From: an uncultured Demequina sp.
GTDB lineage: Bacteria > Actinomycetota > Actinomycetes > Actinomycetales > Demequinaceae
Direction: 5' to 3'
Assembly: GCA_937925595.1 (NCBI GenBank)
Contig: CALALQ010000498.1
Coordinates: 1 to 9,807, forward strand
DNA length: 9,807 bases
In this document: one piece after another, positions 1 through 6,303 of the stretch
How the letters are laid out: each line of letters begins with the position of its first letter
Position numbering within the stretch: the first letter of the stretch is position 1
Made by a program: the position numbers and the translations under genes
Notes under the pieces: model-generated
The model's database searches: none
Told to the model about the DNA's origin: nothing
The model's input: only the letters and a program-made list of their open reading frames with translations

Positions 1-92
1 ACCGCGCCTGCGTCCGCCGGCCGCTCCACCCGCATCGGGCGGGCTTCCTCGGTGCGCGCCCAGTTGCGCCAGACCTCGCCGTCGGCGGTCAC
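1..92 (-). CDS. D-arabinono-1,4-lactone oxidase-like FAD-linked oxidoreductase, N-terminal fragment
   Basis: Only the first 30 codons lie inside the window; the gene continues past the left edge. The reading begins at a GTG (92-90) and gives MTADGEVWRNWARTEEARP and onward. The W-x-NWA...RP pattern followed by a Pro/Ala segment is typical of the N-terminus of FAD-linked sugar-lactone oxidases of the D-arabinono-1,4-lactone/aldonolactone oxidase family, just before the FAD-binding PCMH domain. These enzymes oxidise an aldonolactone with oxygen or another acceptor. The start overlaps the stop of the deaminase/aldolase gene in a 4-base GTGA, which supports both the start and translational coupling. 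From memory, this gene often follows such a deaminase in actinobacteria. The FAD-binding and C-terminal domains are not visible, so another member of the same oxidase superfamily is possible. Confidence 0.62.
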   Translation of the reverse strand, partial: MTADGEVWRNWARTEEARPMRVERPADAGA

Positions 93-1333
93 AGGAACAC
101 CTTCCCCTCGCCTCGATACGTGGGCAGCCGATCGACGACCTCGCCGCCGTCGACGACGTGCAACTCGCCGACGTGCTCGGCGAGCTCGCCCGACTTCGTG
201 TGCCGGAACCAGACCCGGTCGCCGACGGCGAGCGACCGCGCGGCCGGTCCCGTGAGCGGCGTCTGCACCTCGCCGGCGCCCTCACGGCCCAGGTAGTCGA
301 GGCCACGGGGCCAGGCCGGGAGCGGCAGTCGGTCCGCACCGGGCGGTCCTGAGGCGATCCACCCGCCGCCCAGTACAGTCACGTGGTCCGGACCGGGCCG
401 ACGCACGACATCGAGCGCGAACGCGGCCGCCGGCGCCGGGCTGAACTGCGAATAGCCGTCGAACAGGTGACCGCCGAAAAGCCCGGAGCCCGCGCCGACC
501 TCGGTCACTGATCCATCCGCCGAGGTCGCCTCGAGCGACCCGGTCCCGCCGCCGTTCACGAACTCGAGATCCGCGTGCTCGCGCACCGCGGCCACCGCCG
601 CCGCACGACGCGCCACGAGCTCGGGCAGGGACCGTCCCTGCATCCAGCGGTTCACCGCACCGGTCACCGGACGGCCCCGCGGGTGGTGCACCACCCCGGC
701 GATCTGCGCCTCATACGCCATGAGCCCGACGAGACGGAACCCGGGGCGCCCCGCGATGTACGCGGCGAGCGCGGCCGCGTCGCGGGGGTCGTGGACCGGC
801 GAGCGACGGACGCCGATGTGTCCGAGCACCGGGGCCCGCCACGAGGCATCCAGTTCGAGGCACACCCGGATCTCCTCGCGGGCGCTGGCGGGCAGCACCG
901 AATCGACGAGGTCCAGCTGCGCGGGCGAGTCGACCATGAGTGTGATCCGCTGCGCGAGCCCGGCGTCGGTGGCGAGGCGACGCAGGCTCGCGAGGTCGGA
1001 GGTCGGGTAGCCCACGACGAGGTCGTCGACGCGCTCGGCAAGCCAGATCGCCTCGGCGAGGGTGTAGGCGAGCACGCCGCGGTAGCCGGGGACGCGCAGC
1101 ACCGCCTCGAGGACCTCGCGCACCCGGACCGATTTCGAGGCCACCCGGATCGGCGTGCCGTGCGCCCGCCGCACCATGTCCTGGGCGTTGTGTCGCAGTG
1201 CGCCGAGATGCAGCGCACCCACGGGCGCCGGCAGCTGGACCGTCGCGGCGGTGAGCTCAGGCCAGTACCGCTCGGGGGCGAGCCACGGGGAGGCGTCGGG
1301 GCCGCGGTGCGGCGCGGCGAGGTCGAGGGTCAT
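89..1333 (-). CDS. PLP-dependent amino acid deaminase/aldolase (alanine racemase N-terminal fold, D-threonine aldolase-like)
   Basis: A 414-aa protein starting at ATG 1333 and ending with TGA at 91-89. Residues about 35-310 form an alanine-racemase-type TIM barrel. The segment RVASKSVRV places the likely PLP Schiff-base lysine at K67. GLMAYEAQIAG (203-213) and the FVNGGGTGS phosphate-binding loop (258-266) fit the same fold. The C-terminal part (about 315-414) carries GDRVWFRH near 371-378, with H378 a possible metal ligand, as in the D-threonine aldolase/D-serine dehydratase C-terminal domain. Members use a D-amino or hydroxy-amino acid; the exact substrate cannot be read from sequence. It is the first gene of a minus-strand pair with the oxidase at the left edge. 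The same frame is open further upstream to 1762, but that stretch lies inside the divergent phosphatase gene, so the ATG at 1333 is preferred. Confidence 0.85.
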   Translation of the reverse strand: MTLDLAAPHRGPDASPWLAPERYWPELTAATVQLPAPVGALHLGALRHNAQDMVRRAHGTPIRVASKSVRVREVLEAVLRVPGYRGVLAYTLAEAIWLAERVDDLVVGYPTSDLASLRRLATDAGLAQRITLMVDSPAQLDLVDSVLPASAREEIRVCLELDASWRAPVLGHIGVRRSPVHDPRDAAALAAYIAGRPGFRLVGLMAYEAQIAGVVHHPRGRPVTGAVNRWMQGRSLPELVARRAAAVAAVREHADLEFVNGGGTGSLEATSADGSVTEVGAGSGLFGGHLFDGYSQFSPAPAAAFALDVVRRPGPDHVTVLGGGWIASGPPGADRLPLPAWPRGLDYLGREGAGEVQTPLTGPAARSLAVGDRVWFRHTKSGELAEHVGELHVVDGGEVVDRLPTYRGEGKVFL

Positions 1334-1342
1334 CGGAGGCCC

Positions 1343-1348
1343 AGTATG
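1343..1348 (-). promoter_or_regulatory. Candidate -10 box for the deaminase/aldolase gene
   Basis: On the minus strand CATACT lies 9 nt upstream of the ATG at 1333. This resembles the TANNNT-type -10 element and would start transcription at or within a few bases of the ATG, giving a leaderless or nearly leaderless mRNA. There is no clear -35 element and no Shine-Dalgarno sequence. The call is tentative. Confidence 0.35.
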
Positions 1349-1360
1349 CCCGACGTCCGC

Positions 1361-1366
1361 TACGCT
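1361..1366 (+). promoter_or_regulatory. Candidate -10 box for the Ppx/GppA gene, leaderless start
   Basis: TACGCT ends 6 nt before the ATG at 1373, the spacing seen in actinobacterial leaderless promoters where the transcript begins at the A of ATG. No Shine-Dalgarno sequence precedes the gene, which agrees with a leaderless mRNA. No convincing -35 hexamer is present, and the element lies in a 39-bp gap shared with the divergent deaminase promoter. Confidence 0.4.
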
Positions 1367-1372
1367 CGCACC

Positions 1373-2299
1373 ATGCGTCTCGGTGTCCTCGATGTCGGTT
1401 CGAACACCGTGCATCTGCTCGTGGTGGATGCGCACCCGGGCGCGCGGCCGGTCCCGGCGGCCTCGCAGAAGTCGGTGCTCCGGCTCATGCGCTATCTCGA
1501 ACCCGACGGCTCCATCAGCGAGACCGGGGTCGCGGCCATCCTCGCCGCCGTGGGCGAAGCCCGCCGCGCAGCAGACGAGGCCGGGATCGAGGAGCTGCTG
1601 CCGTTCGCGACCTCCGCGATCCGCGAGGCGGCGAACGGCGAGGCCGTGCTCGCGCGGGTCGAGCGCGAGACGGGCGTGCGGCTCGAGGTCCTGAGCGGCG
1701 AAGACGAAGCCCGCCTGACGTTCCTCGCCGTCCGACGCTGGTACGGATGGTCGGCCGGGCACGTGCTGCTCTTCGACATCGGCGGCGGCTCGCTCGAGGT
1801 CGCGCAGGGCCTCGACGAAGTCCCCGACCTCGCTCGCTCACTCCCCCTGGGCGCGGGGCGCTCGACGGTGGCGTTCCTCCCCGACGATCCGCCCACCGAC
1901 GACGAGGTCGCGCGACTCCGAACCCATGCGGCGACCGTGCTGCGCGAGGCCGTGCAGGAGTTCCGCCCGTTGGGGTCCGCGGATCACGTGGTCGGGTCGT
2001 CCAAGACGATCCGGTCGCTCGCACGACTCGCGGGATCTTCCGTCTCCGGATTCGGGCCCGAGGAGCGCAGCACACTCACGCTCGCCGGCCTCGACGACTG
2101 GACACCCCGGCTCGCGCGTATCCCCGCCGATGCCCGCCCCGCACTGCCCGGGATCACGGCCGATCGAACGTTTCAGATCGTCGCAGGCGCCGTCGTGCTC
2201 GCGGAGGCCATGCGCGCCTTCGGGGTGCGACAGCTCGAGGTGTCGCCCTGGGCGCTGCGTGAGGGCCTGATCTTGCGGCGGCTCGACCGGCTGGTGTGA
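1373..2299 (+). CDS. Ppx/GppA family phosphatase (exopolyphosphatase or pppGpp phosphohydrolase)
   Basis: A 308-aa protein with the two-lobed actin-like ATPase/phosphatase fold of the Ppx/GppA family. Visible motifs in order are LDVGSNTVHL (6-15, phosphate loop 1), ATSAIREA (79-86), LSGEDEAR (107-114, holding the catalytic acidic residue), DIGGGSLE (135-142, phosphate loop 2), GSSKTIRSLARL (208-219) and the C-terminal SPWALREGLI (291-300). About 300 aa matches the short actinobacterial type, which lacks the C-terminal HD domain of E. coli Ppx. Family members release phosphate from polyphosphate or from the pppGpp 5' end; which one applies here cannot be told. The frame stays open far upstream (to 575), but that part is antisense to the deaminase. 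The first residues MRLGVLDVGSN fit the family N-terminus exactly. In Mycobacterium the homologue ppx2 follows eno-ftsB-DUF501; here it stands apart in opposite orientation. Confidence 0.9.
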   Translation: MRLGVLDVGSNTVHLLVVDAHPGARPVPAASQKSVLRLMRYLEPDGSISETGVAAILAAVGEARRAADEAGIEELLPFATSAIREAANGEAVLARVERETGVRLEVLSGEDEARLTFLAVRRWYGWSAGHVLLFDIGGGSLEVAQGLDEVPDLARSLPLGAGRSTVAFLPDDPPTDDEVARLRTHAATVLREAVQEFRPLGSADHVVGSSKTIRSLARLAGSSVSGFGPEERSTLTLAGLDDWTPRLARIPADARPALPGITADRTFQIVAGAVVLAEAMRAFGVRQLEVSPWALREGLILRRLDRLV

Positions 2300-2366
2300 T
2301 CGCGCGATCGCCGAGCGAGCGACGCCGGTGCCGCGACCCATCCCCGCCCCGCCCCTGCCGCGCGGC
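2298..2366. other. Palindromes in the gap between the phosphatase and the DUF1508 gene
   Basis: A 12-bp perfect palindrome, GATCGCGCGATC (2298-2309), overlaps the phosphatase stop codon, and GCCGCGCGGC (2357-2366) follows. Either could contribute to a GC-hairpin terminator between the convergent genes, but neither has a T-tract. No gene is seen in this 88-bp gap. Confidence 0.25.
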
Positions 2367-2387
2367 GAACGATCTCCGACGCGCACG

Positions 2388-2606
2388 TCAGGTGCGGTCG
2401 ACGAGTTCAGCCCCCGAACTGCCGTTCCGGACGAGATTCACCGCGGCGACCGCGTCGAACCGCGTGGCGTAGGACTCACTGGAAGCGAGTACCTTCCGAT
2501 TGCCGAGCGAAACGATCTGCCAGCGGTAGGTGCCCCTCTCGCCGCGTTGCAGCTCATATCGCACGTTCGCGAGCGACTCCGGCGCTGCGAGGCTCGTCAC
2601 AAACAT
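2388..2606 (-). CDS. Small DUF1508/YegP-like protein
   Basis: A 72-aa protein starting at ATG 2606. The central stretch YRWQIVSLGNRKVLASSESY (27-46), followed by a region with Asp-Ala in an alpha-helical register (51-60), matches the DUF1508 (YegP) unit. That unit is a small beta-beta-alpha fold with a K/R-WRL-(V/I)-x8-VIASS-E-Y consensus, often tandemly repeated. One unit is present here. The molecular function of the family is unknown to me. Start support: GAGGGG lies 5 nt upstream as a Shine-Dalgarno-like site, and a -10/-35 promoter sits just beyond it. It converges with the phosphatase gene (88-bp gap), so it is probably transcribed alone. Confidence 0.7.
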   Translation of the reverse strand: MFVTSLAAPESLANVRYELQRGERGTYRWQIVSLGNRKVLASSESYATRFDAVAAVNLVRNGSSGAELVDRT

Positions 2607-2635
2607 TGGCGCCCCTCTCTTTGTTCCACTGTGTT

Positions 2636-2663
2636 AATATACTCGGCAATTTCCCGCACGCAA
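2636..2663 (-). promoter_or_regulatory. Promoter of the DUF1508 gene (-35 TTGCGT, -10 TATATT)
   Basis: Reading the minus strand, TTGCGT (2663-2658) is followed after 16 bp by TATATT (2641-2636), about 30 nt upstream of the ATG at 2606. This is the most AT-rich stretch in the window and the best match to a housekeeping sigma promoter here. It would give a short 5' UTR of roughly 22-25 nt that contains the GAGGGG site. Confidence 0.55.
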
Positions 2664-2748
2664 CGTACATGACGCCCGGCAACCGCGTAGGTACCCCGCG
2701 CCCGACGACGGCGCACGCGGTGGCGACCACCGAAGACCCACAGAACCG

Positions 2749-2821
2749 TGCTCCCGCTGGGATTCGAACCCAGACTGAAGCGAGTTTAAGTCGCCTGCCT
2801 CTGCCGTTGGGCTACGGGAGC
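2749..2821 (-). tRNA. tRNA with anticodon UAA (tRNA-Leu by anticodon), short variable loop
   Basis: The minus strand folds as a 73-nt cloverleaf. The acceptor stem GCTCCCG pairs with CGGGAGC, followed by discriminator A. Positions 8-9 are TA. The D arm begins GCC and closes with GGC (3 bp), with GG in the loop. The anticodon stem GGCGA/TCGCT encloses the loop CTTAAAC, giving anticodon UAA. A 5-nt variable region follows, then the T arm CTGGG-TTCGAAT-CCCAG. The 3' CCA is not encoded (the next bases are CGG). The anticodon reads the leucine codon UUA, very rare in GC-rich genomes. A leucine tRNA is normally class II with a long variable arm, so the short variable loop is unexpected. The tRNA itself is secure; the amino acid rests on the anticodon alone. 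Confidence 0.88.
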
Positions 2822-2823
2822 GC

Positions 2824-2837
2824 GGCGCCCGGGCGCC
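2824..2837. repeat. 14-bp perfect palindrome GGCGCCCGGGCGCC
   Basis: This GC-only palindrome lies 2 bp from the 5' end of the tRNA gene, between it and its candidate promoter. In the tRNA precursor it would form a hairpin in the 5' leader that RNase P must remove. It may also help end transcripts coming from the upstream dehydrogenase operon. Confidence 0.4.
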
Positions 2838-2847
2838 ACCGCCGACC

Positions 2848-2853
2848 AGCCTA
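2848..2853 (-). promoter_or_regulatory. Candidate -10 box for the tRNA gene
   Basis: TAGGCT on the minus strand lies 26 bp upstream of the tRNA 5' end and fits TANNNT. No good -35 hexamer is visible 16-18 bp further up. A start near 2841 would give a leader of about 20 nt containing the 14-bp palindrome. Confidence 0.3.
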
Positions 2854-2940
2854 CTGACCGGGCGCGGCCGAGAAGACCGCGACCGCGCACACCCGTCGAT
2901 GCCACGGTCGTCGTGTCGCCGCCACATTCGGTGGATACAC

Positions 2941-2976
2941 GAACGCGACGGACGCCCATGGGCGCCCGTCGCGTTC
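2941..2976 (-). terminator. Hairpin terminator after the NADH dehydrogenase operon
   Basis: An inverted repeat of 17 bp per arm (2941-2957 and 2960-2976) has a 2-nt loop and a single A·C mismatch (2952/2965). It begins 30 bp past the stop of the dehydrogenase. No T-tract follows on either strand, as is common for actinobacterial terminators. The strength of the stem makes a terminator or 3'-end stabiliser likely. It could act in both directions, but only the minus strand has a gene ending here. Confidence 0.6.
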
Positions 2977-2977
2977 A

Positions 2978-2992
2978 CCCGGGAGACCCGGG
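2978..2992 (-). terminator. Second small hairpin CCCGGG-AGA-CCCGGG
   Basis: A 6-bp GC stem with a 3-nt loop lies between the dehydrogenase stop codon and the larger hairpin at 2941-2976. The two together form a tandem-hairpin 3' end. The role is inferred from position only. Confidence 0.35.
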
Positions 2993-3005
2993 ACGTGCAG
3001 CGTGC

Positions 3006-4472
3006 TTACTTCGCCGCGACCGTCTCTGCGTCGGCCTTCGCCGCGCCGTCGGTGCTCTTCGCCGCAGCCGCCTTCGCAGGGGCCTTCTTCGCGGGAGCCT
3101 TCACGGCCTTCGCCTCGTCGGCCTTCGCCGGCACCGGTGCCGCCTCAGCCGGGGGCTTCGGGCGGGCCGCGAACGCCTCGAACTGGGCACGCGGCTGCTG
3201 GATCGCCGACAGCGACACGATGTCACGGCCGAGCCAGAAGTTGTTCCACCAGCCCCAGAAGACACGGAACTTGCGCTCCCAGCTCGGCATGGCCAGACCG
3301 TGGTAGCCACGGTGCGCGAACCAGGCCAGCACACCCTTGATCGCGATCTTGCCCGACTGGAACACACCCGAGCCGATCCCCAGGCCGGCGACCGCGCCGA
3401 GGTTCTTGTGCAGGTACTGCTTGGGCTCTTCGCCGCGGAGCACCGCCACGATGTTCTTCGCCATGAGCTTGCCCTGACGGACCGCGTGCTGCGCGTTCGG
3501 CACGCAGTATCCGCCGACACCGCCGCCCGACAGGTCGGGCACCGCGGCGATGTCGCCCGCGGCCCACGCGTCGGGCACGAAGTCGTCATCGTCACCCACA
3601 CGGAGGTCGGCGCGGGTCTTGATGCGGCCGCGCTCCTCGACGGGCAGGTCGCTCGTGCGAACGATGCCGGGGTTGGCCATGACGCCCGCGGTCCAGACGA
3701 TGAGGTCGGTGTCGAAGCTCTCGCCGGTCGACAGCTCGACGTGGCCGTCGACGGCGCTCGTCAGCTGCGTGTCGAGGTGGATCTGCGCGCCACGCTGGTC
3801 GAGGTGCTTGATGACCCAGTGGCTCGTCTCGAGCGAGACCTCGGGCATGATGCGGCCCATCGCCTCGATGAGGTGGAAGTGGGTCTCGTCGAACGTCAGC
3901 TGCGGGTAGTACTTCAGCAGGGCGCTCGCGAACGAACGCAGCTCGGCGAAGACCTCGATGCCGGCGAACCCACCGCCGACGACCACGAAGGTGAGCAGAC
4001 GCTCACGCTGGGGCCCCGGGGGAAGCGCGGCGGCCTTGTCGAAGTTCGTGAGGACGCGGTCCCGGATCGCGACCGCTTCTTCGATCGCCTTCAGGCCGAT
4101 CGCGTTGTCGGCGATGCCGGGGATCGGGAACGTGCGCGAGACGGCACCACCCGTGACGACGATGATGTCGTATGCGAACTCGTACGGCTCGCCGACCTCG
4201 GGCGTGATGGTCGCCGTCTTGGACGCGTGGTCGATGCCCGTGACCTTCGCGGTGATGACGGTCGTCTTCTTCAGGTGCCGACGCTGGGCGACGACCGCGT
4301 GCCGCGGCTCGATGGACCCGGCAGCGACCTCGGGGAGGAACGGCTGATACGTCATGTACGGAAGCGGGTCGACGACCGTGACCTCGGCCTCGCCCGGACG
4401 CAGCCATTTCTCAAGCTTCCACGCCGTGTAGAACCCGGCGTAGCCACCGCCGACGATCAAAATCTTGGGCAC
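3006..4472 (-). CDS. ndh: Type II NADH dehydrogenase (NDH-2), FAD-dependent, with Lys/Ala/Pro-rich C-terminal tail
   Basis: A 488-aa flavoprotein that passes electrons from NADH to menaquinone at the inner face of the membrane without pumping protons. The FAD Rossmann motif VGGGYAG is at 7-13, followed by DPLPYMTYQPFLPEVAAGSI (35-54). The NADH-binding Rossmann motif VVVGGGFAGIE is at 163-173, and WTAGV is at 260-264. The second FAD contact AAGD is at 304-307, with the quinone-side PNAQHAVRQGK at 325-335. An amphipathic/membrane-associated Trp-rich segment FWGWWNNFWLGRD (405-417) precedes the tail. Residues about 438-488 are low-complexity Lys/Ala/Pro with PAKKAPAK-type repeats, unusual for the family, whose members normally end soon after the Trp segment. 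The start is GTG 4472, with AAGGAG (4488-4483) 10 nt upstream. The gene lies 35 bp after the S8 protease and is probably the last gene of that operon. Confidence 0.92.
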   Translation of the reverse strand: MPKILIVGGGYAGFYTAWKLEKWLRPGEAEVTVVDPLPYMTYQPFLPEVAAGSIEPRHAVVAQRRHLKKTTVITAKVTGIDHASKTATITPEVGEPYEFAYDIIVVTGGAVSRTFPIPGIADNAIGLKAIEEAVAIRDRVLTNFDKAAALPPGPQRERLLTFVVVGGGFAGIEVFAELRSFASALLKYYPQLTFDETHFHLIEAMGRIMPEVSLETSHWVIKHLDQRGAQIHLDTQLTSAVDGHVELSTGESFDTDLIVWTAGVMANPGIVRTSDLPVEERGRIKTRADLRVGDDDDFVPDAWAAGDIAAVPDLSGGGVGGYCVPNAQHAVRQGKLMAKNIVAVLRGEEPKQYLHKNLGAVAGLGIGSGVFQSGKIAIKGVLAWFAHRGYHGLAMPSWERKFRVFWGWWNNFWLGRDIVSLSAIQQPRAQFEAFAARPKPPAEAAPVPAKADEAKAVKAPAKKAPAKAAAAKSTDGAAKADAETVAAK

Positions 4473-4507
4473 GGTGAATGGACTCCTTGAACTTGAGTGA
4501 TGTGCGA

Positions 4508-5776
4508 TCACGGTGCGCGCGTGCGCGCCGTCCGCCTGGTATGCCGAGTGGCGCCGATGCCCAACAGCGCTGCTAGCGTACCAAATCCCGCGACGAGCGA
4601 GAGCGGAACGGTGATATAGGCCAGGGTCCACGGTGTCGGGAGCATGGTCTTCGCGCTGTCCGTCCCGGGCAGCACCGGGTCCGCGATCGGCACGATCGCC
4701 TCCACGTCGTCAGGTGTGGGCGCTGTGGACCCCCCGTCGGCCCGCCGGTGCACGCGGATCCACTCCGCGAGGCTGCCGAGCGGATTCGCGTCGACGCGAG
4801 GGACGTCGGCGGTCAGGGCGGCGACCGGGTCGATGATGCCGTACCCGTACAACGGCCTCGGCACCGCCTGGCCGTTCGCATCGGCCGTCATGATGACGCG
4901 GTTGATCACGTTCGCGGCATCGAGCTCGGGGTACTCCGCGCGCACCAGGGCCACGAGGCCCGACACGATCGGCGCCGCGGCACTTGTTCCACTCCACTGG
5001 ATGTGGCTGCCGTCGGGCATGACGCCCACGAGATCCTCGCTGGGCGCGGCGACCGCGATCGTGATGCCCTGCGAGCTCGCGTCGAAGCTCGCGGTCTGGT
5101 CCCGGTCGACACCCGCGACCGTCAGCACACCGGGGATGGTCGCCGGAGCGCCGACCTCGGTGGTGCCGCTTCCGCGATTGCCGGCGGCGGCGACGATCAC
5201 GACATCGTGCTCGAACGCGTACATGAACGCGTCGTCCCAGAGCTCGGGCCAGTCACGGGTGTTGCGCGTGAGCGACATGTTGATCACTTCGGCGCCGTGA
5301 TCGACCGCCCAGATCACGGCGTCGGCGATCTGCTGGTCGTTCGACAGTGCCGCGCCGGTGTCCTCACCGAACGCCACCGACGCGGTGAGGATGGATGCCT
5401 CGGGCGCGACGCCGATCACGCCGTTCCCCGGCTCGGAACCACGGCCGGCGAGCAACGAGGCGACGAGGGTGCCATGCTCCGAATCGTCGCCGACCGGCGT
5501 CTGCCCATTGGGCGAACCCAGGCCCGAGACATCCGTGCCGTCGACGACCGCGGTGCGCAGCTCCGCGACGTTGCCGTTCACGCCGGTGTCGATCACCGCG
5601 ACCTTCACCCCCGCGCCGCGCGACGTGTTCCACGCGGTCGTGAAGCCGTACTCGGTGAGCCAATACTCGAGATCACGCACGAGATCGGCGCGCGCGGGCG
5701 CCACGCCGAGGCCGAGCAGCGCGAGGGTCGCGGCGGCCGTCGCGGCGACGCGCAGGAGCACCCGCGCTCGGGTCAT
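4508..5776 (-). CDS. Secreted, membrane-anchored S8 (subtilisin/mycosin-like) serine protease
   Basis: A 422-aa exported peptidase. Residues 1-30 are a signal peptide (Arg-rich start, Ala/Leu core, APARA cleavage site before D31). The catalytic triad is complete: Asp63 in VAVIDTGV (59-66), His101 in DSEHGTLVAS (98-107) and Ser265 in GTSAAAP (263-269). The oxyanion Asn200 is in AAAGNRG. The catalytic domain spans about 35-325. A Pro/Asp-rich linker follows, then a transmembrane helix at about 383-408 and a short Arg-rich cytoplasmic end. This layout matches mycosins of type VII secretion systems, but no type VII components are present here, so 'mycosin-like' describes architecture only. The ATG overlaps the stop of the DUF501 gene (ATGA, 5776-5773). 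Substrate unknown. Confidence 0.88.
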   Translation of the reverse strand: MTRARVLLRVAATAAATLALLGLGVAPARADLVRDLEYWLTEYGFTTAWNTSRGAGVKVAVIDTGVNGNVAELRTAVVDGTDVSGLGSPNGQTPVGDDSEHGTLVASLLAGRGSEPGNGVIGVAPEASILTASVAFGEDTGAALSNDQQIADAVIWAVDHGAEVINMSLTRNTRDWPELWDDAFMYAFEHDVVIVAAAGNRGSGTTEVGAPATIPGVLTVAGVDRDQTASFDASSQGITIAVAAPSEDLVGVMPDGSHIQWSGTSAAAPIVSGLVALVRAEYPELDAANVINRVIMTADANGQAVPRPLYGYGIIDPVAALTADVPRVDANPLGSLAEWIRVHRRADGGSTAPTPDDVEAIVPIADPVLPGTDSAKTMLPTPWTLAYITVPLSLVAGFGTLAALLGIGATRHTRRTARTRAP

Positions 5777-6303
5777 GCCCCCGCCTCGGCGTCGACTCCG
5801 TAGTCGGGGCACTGGCACACGTCGGGCGACCAGGTCGATCGGGCGAGCGCGAGGTCGCCGATCGGATTGATCCCGGGGCCCGCGGCGAGGGCGTGCCCGG
5901 CGAGCGCGTGCAGGCATTTGACGCGCGTCGGCATGCCACCGGCCGAGACCCCCGCGATCTCCTCGACGATCCCGTACTGCGCACGGTCGGCGAGGTATTC
6001 CTCGTGCGCACGCGCATACGCGGCCGCGACCTCCGGGTCGGCCGCCAGAAGCTCGGTGCACTCGACCATGACCTGCGTGGCTTCGAGGGAGCTCATCGCC
6101 GCCGTCGCGACCGGATGGGTGAGGTAATAGAACGTCGGGAACGGCGTGCCGTCGGCCAGGCGCGGTTTCGTCGAGACCACGGTCGGGGCGCCGCACACGC
6201 ACCGCGCGGCGATGCCGACGACGTCGCGGGCTGGTCGTCCGAGCTGCGCGGACACGATGCGGATGTCCCGCTCGGCGACCGGACCGAACGGCGGACGCGT
6301 CAT
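5773..6303 (-). CDS. DUF501 family protein (Cys/His-rich)
   Basis: A 176-aa soluble protein of the actinobacterial DUF501 family, known as the gene between ftsB and ppx2 next to eno in Mycobacterium (Rv1025). No enzyme function is established that I know of. The sequence has paired cysteines near both ends, CVC (35-37) and CQC (163-165). It also has THP with H63, C82, and KCLHALAGH with C130, H132 and H137. Such a set could bind a metal or an Fe-S cluster, but that is inference. The region TFYYLTHP (57-64) followed by a long Ala/Glu helix (about 66-120) is typical of the family. The ATG at 6303 overlaps the stop of ftsB (ATGA, 6303-6300), and its own stop overlaps the protease start, so all three genes look translationally coupled. 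Confidence 0.85.
   Translation of the reverse strand: MTRPPFGPVAERDIRIVSAQLGRPARDVVGIAARCVCGAPTVVSTKPRLADGTPFPTFYYLTHPVATAAMSSLEATQVMVECTELLAADPEVAAAYARAHEEYLADRAQYGIVEEIAGVSAGGMPTRVKCLHALAGHALAAGPGINPIGDLALARSTWSPDVCQCPDYGVDAEAGA

Noticed and set aside
575..1372. Long in-frame upstream extension of the Ppx/GppA gene
   Set aside because: It is antisense to the deaminase/aldolase coding region, has Arg/His/Gly-rich shadow composition, and MRLGVLDVGSN at 1373 is the exact family N-terminus.
1334..1762. Upstream extension of the deaminase/aldolase frame
   Set aside because: It overlaps the 5' part of the well-supported phosphatase gene and shows no homology pattern; the ATG at 1333 is preferred.
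2718..2732. Hairpin CGGTGG-CGA-CCACCG downstream of the tRNA as a terminator
   Set aside because: There are only 6 bp, no T-tract and no support beyond position, so it was not listed as a feature.
2913..4490. Plus-strand open frame of about 525 codons opposite ndh
   Set aside because: It is the GC-rich antisense shadow of a clear NDH-2 gene, full of Arg/Asp/Val runs with no recognisable domain.
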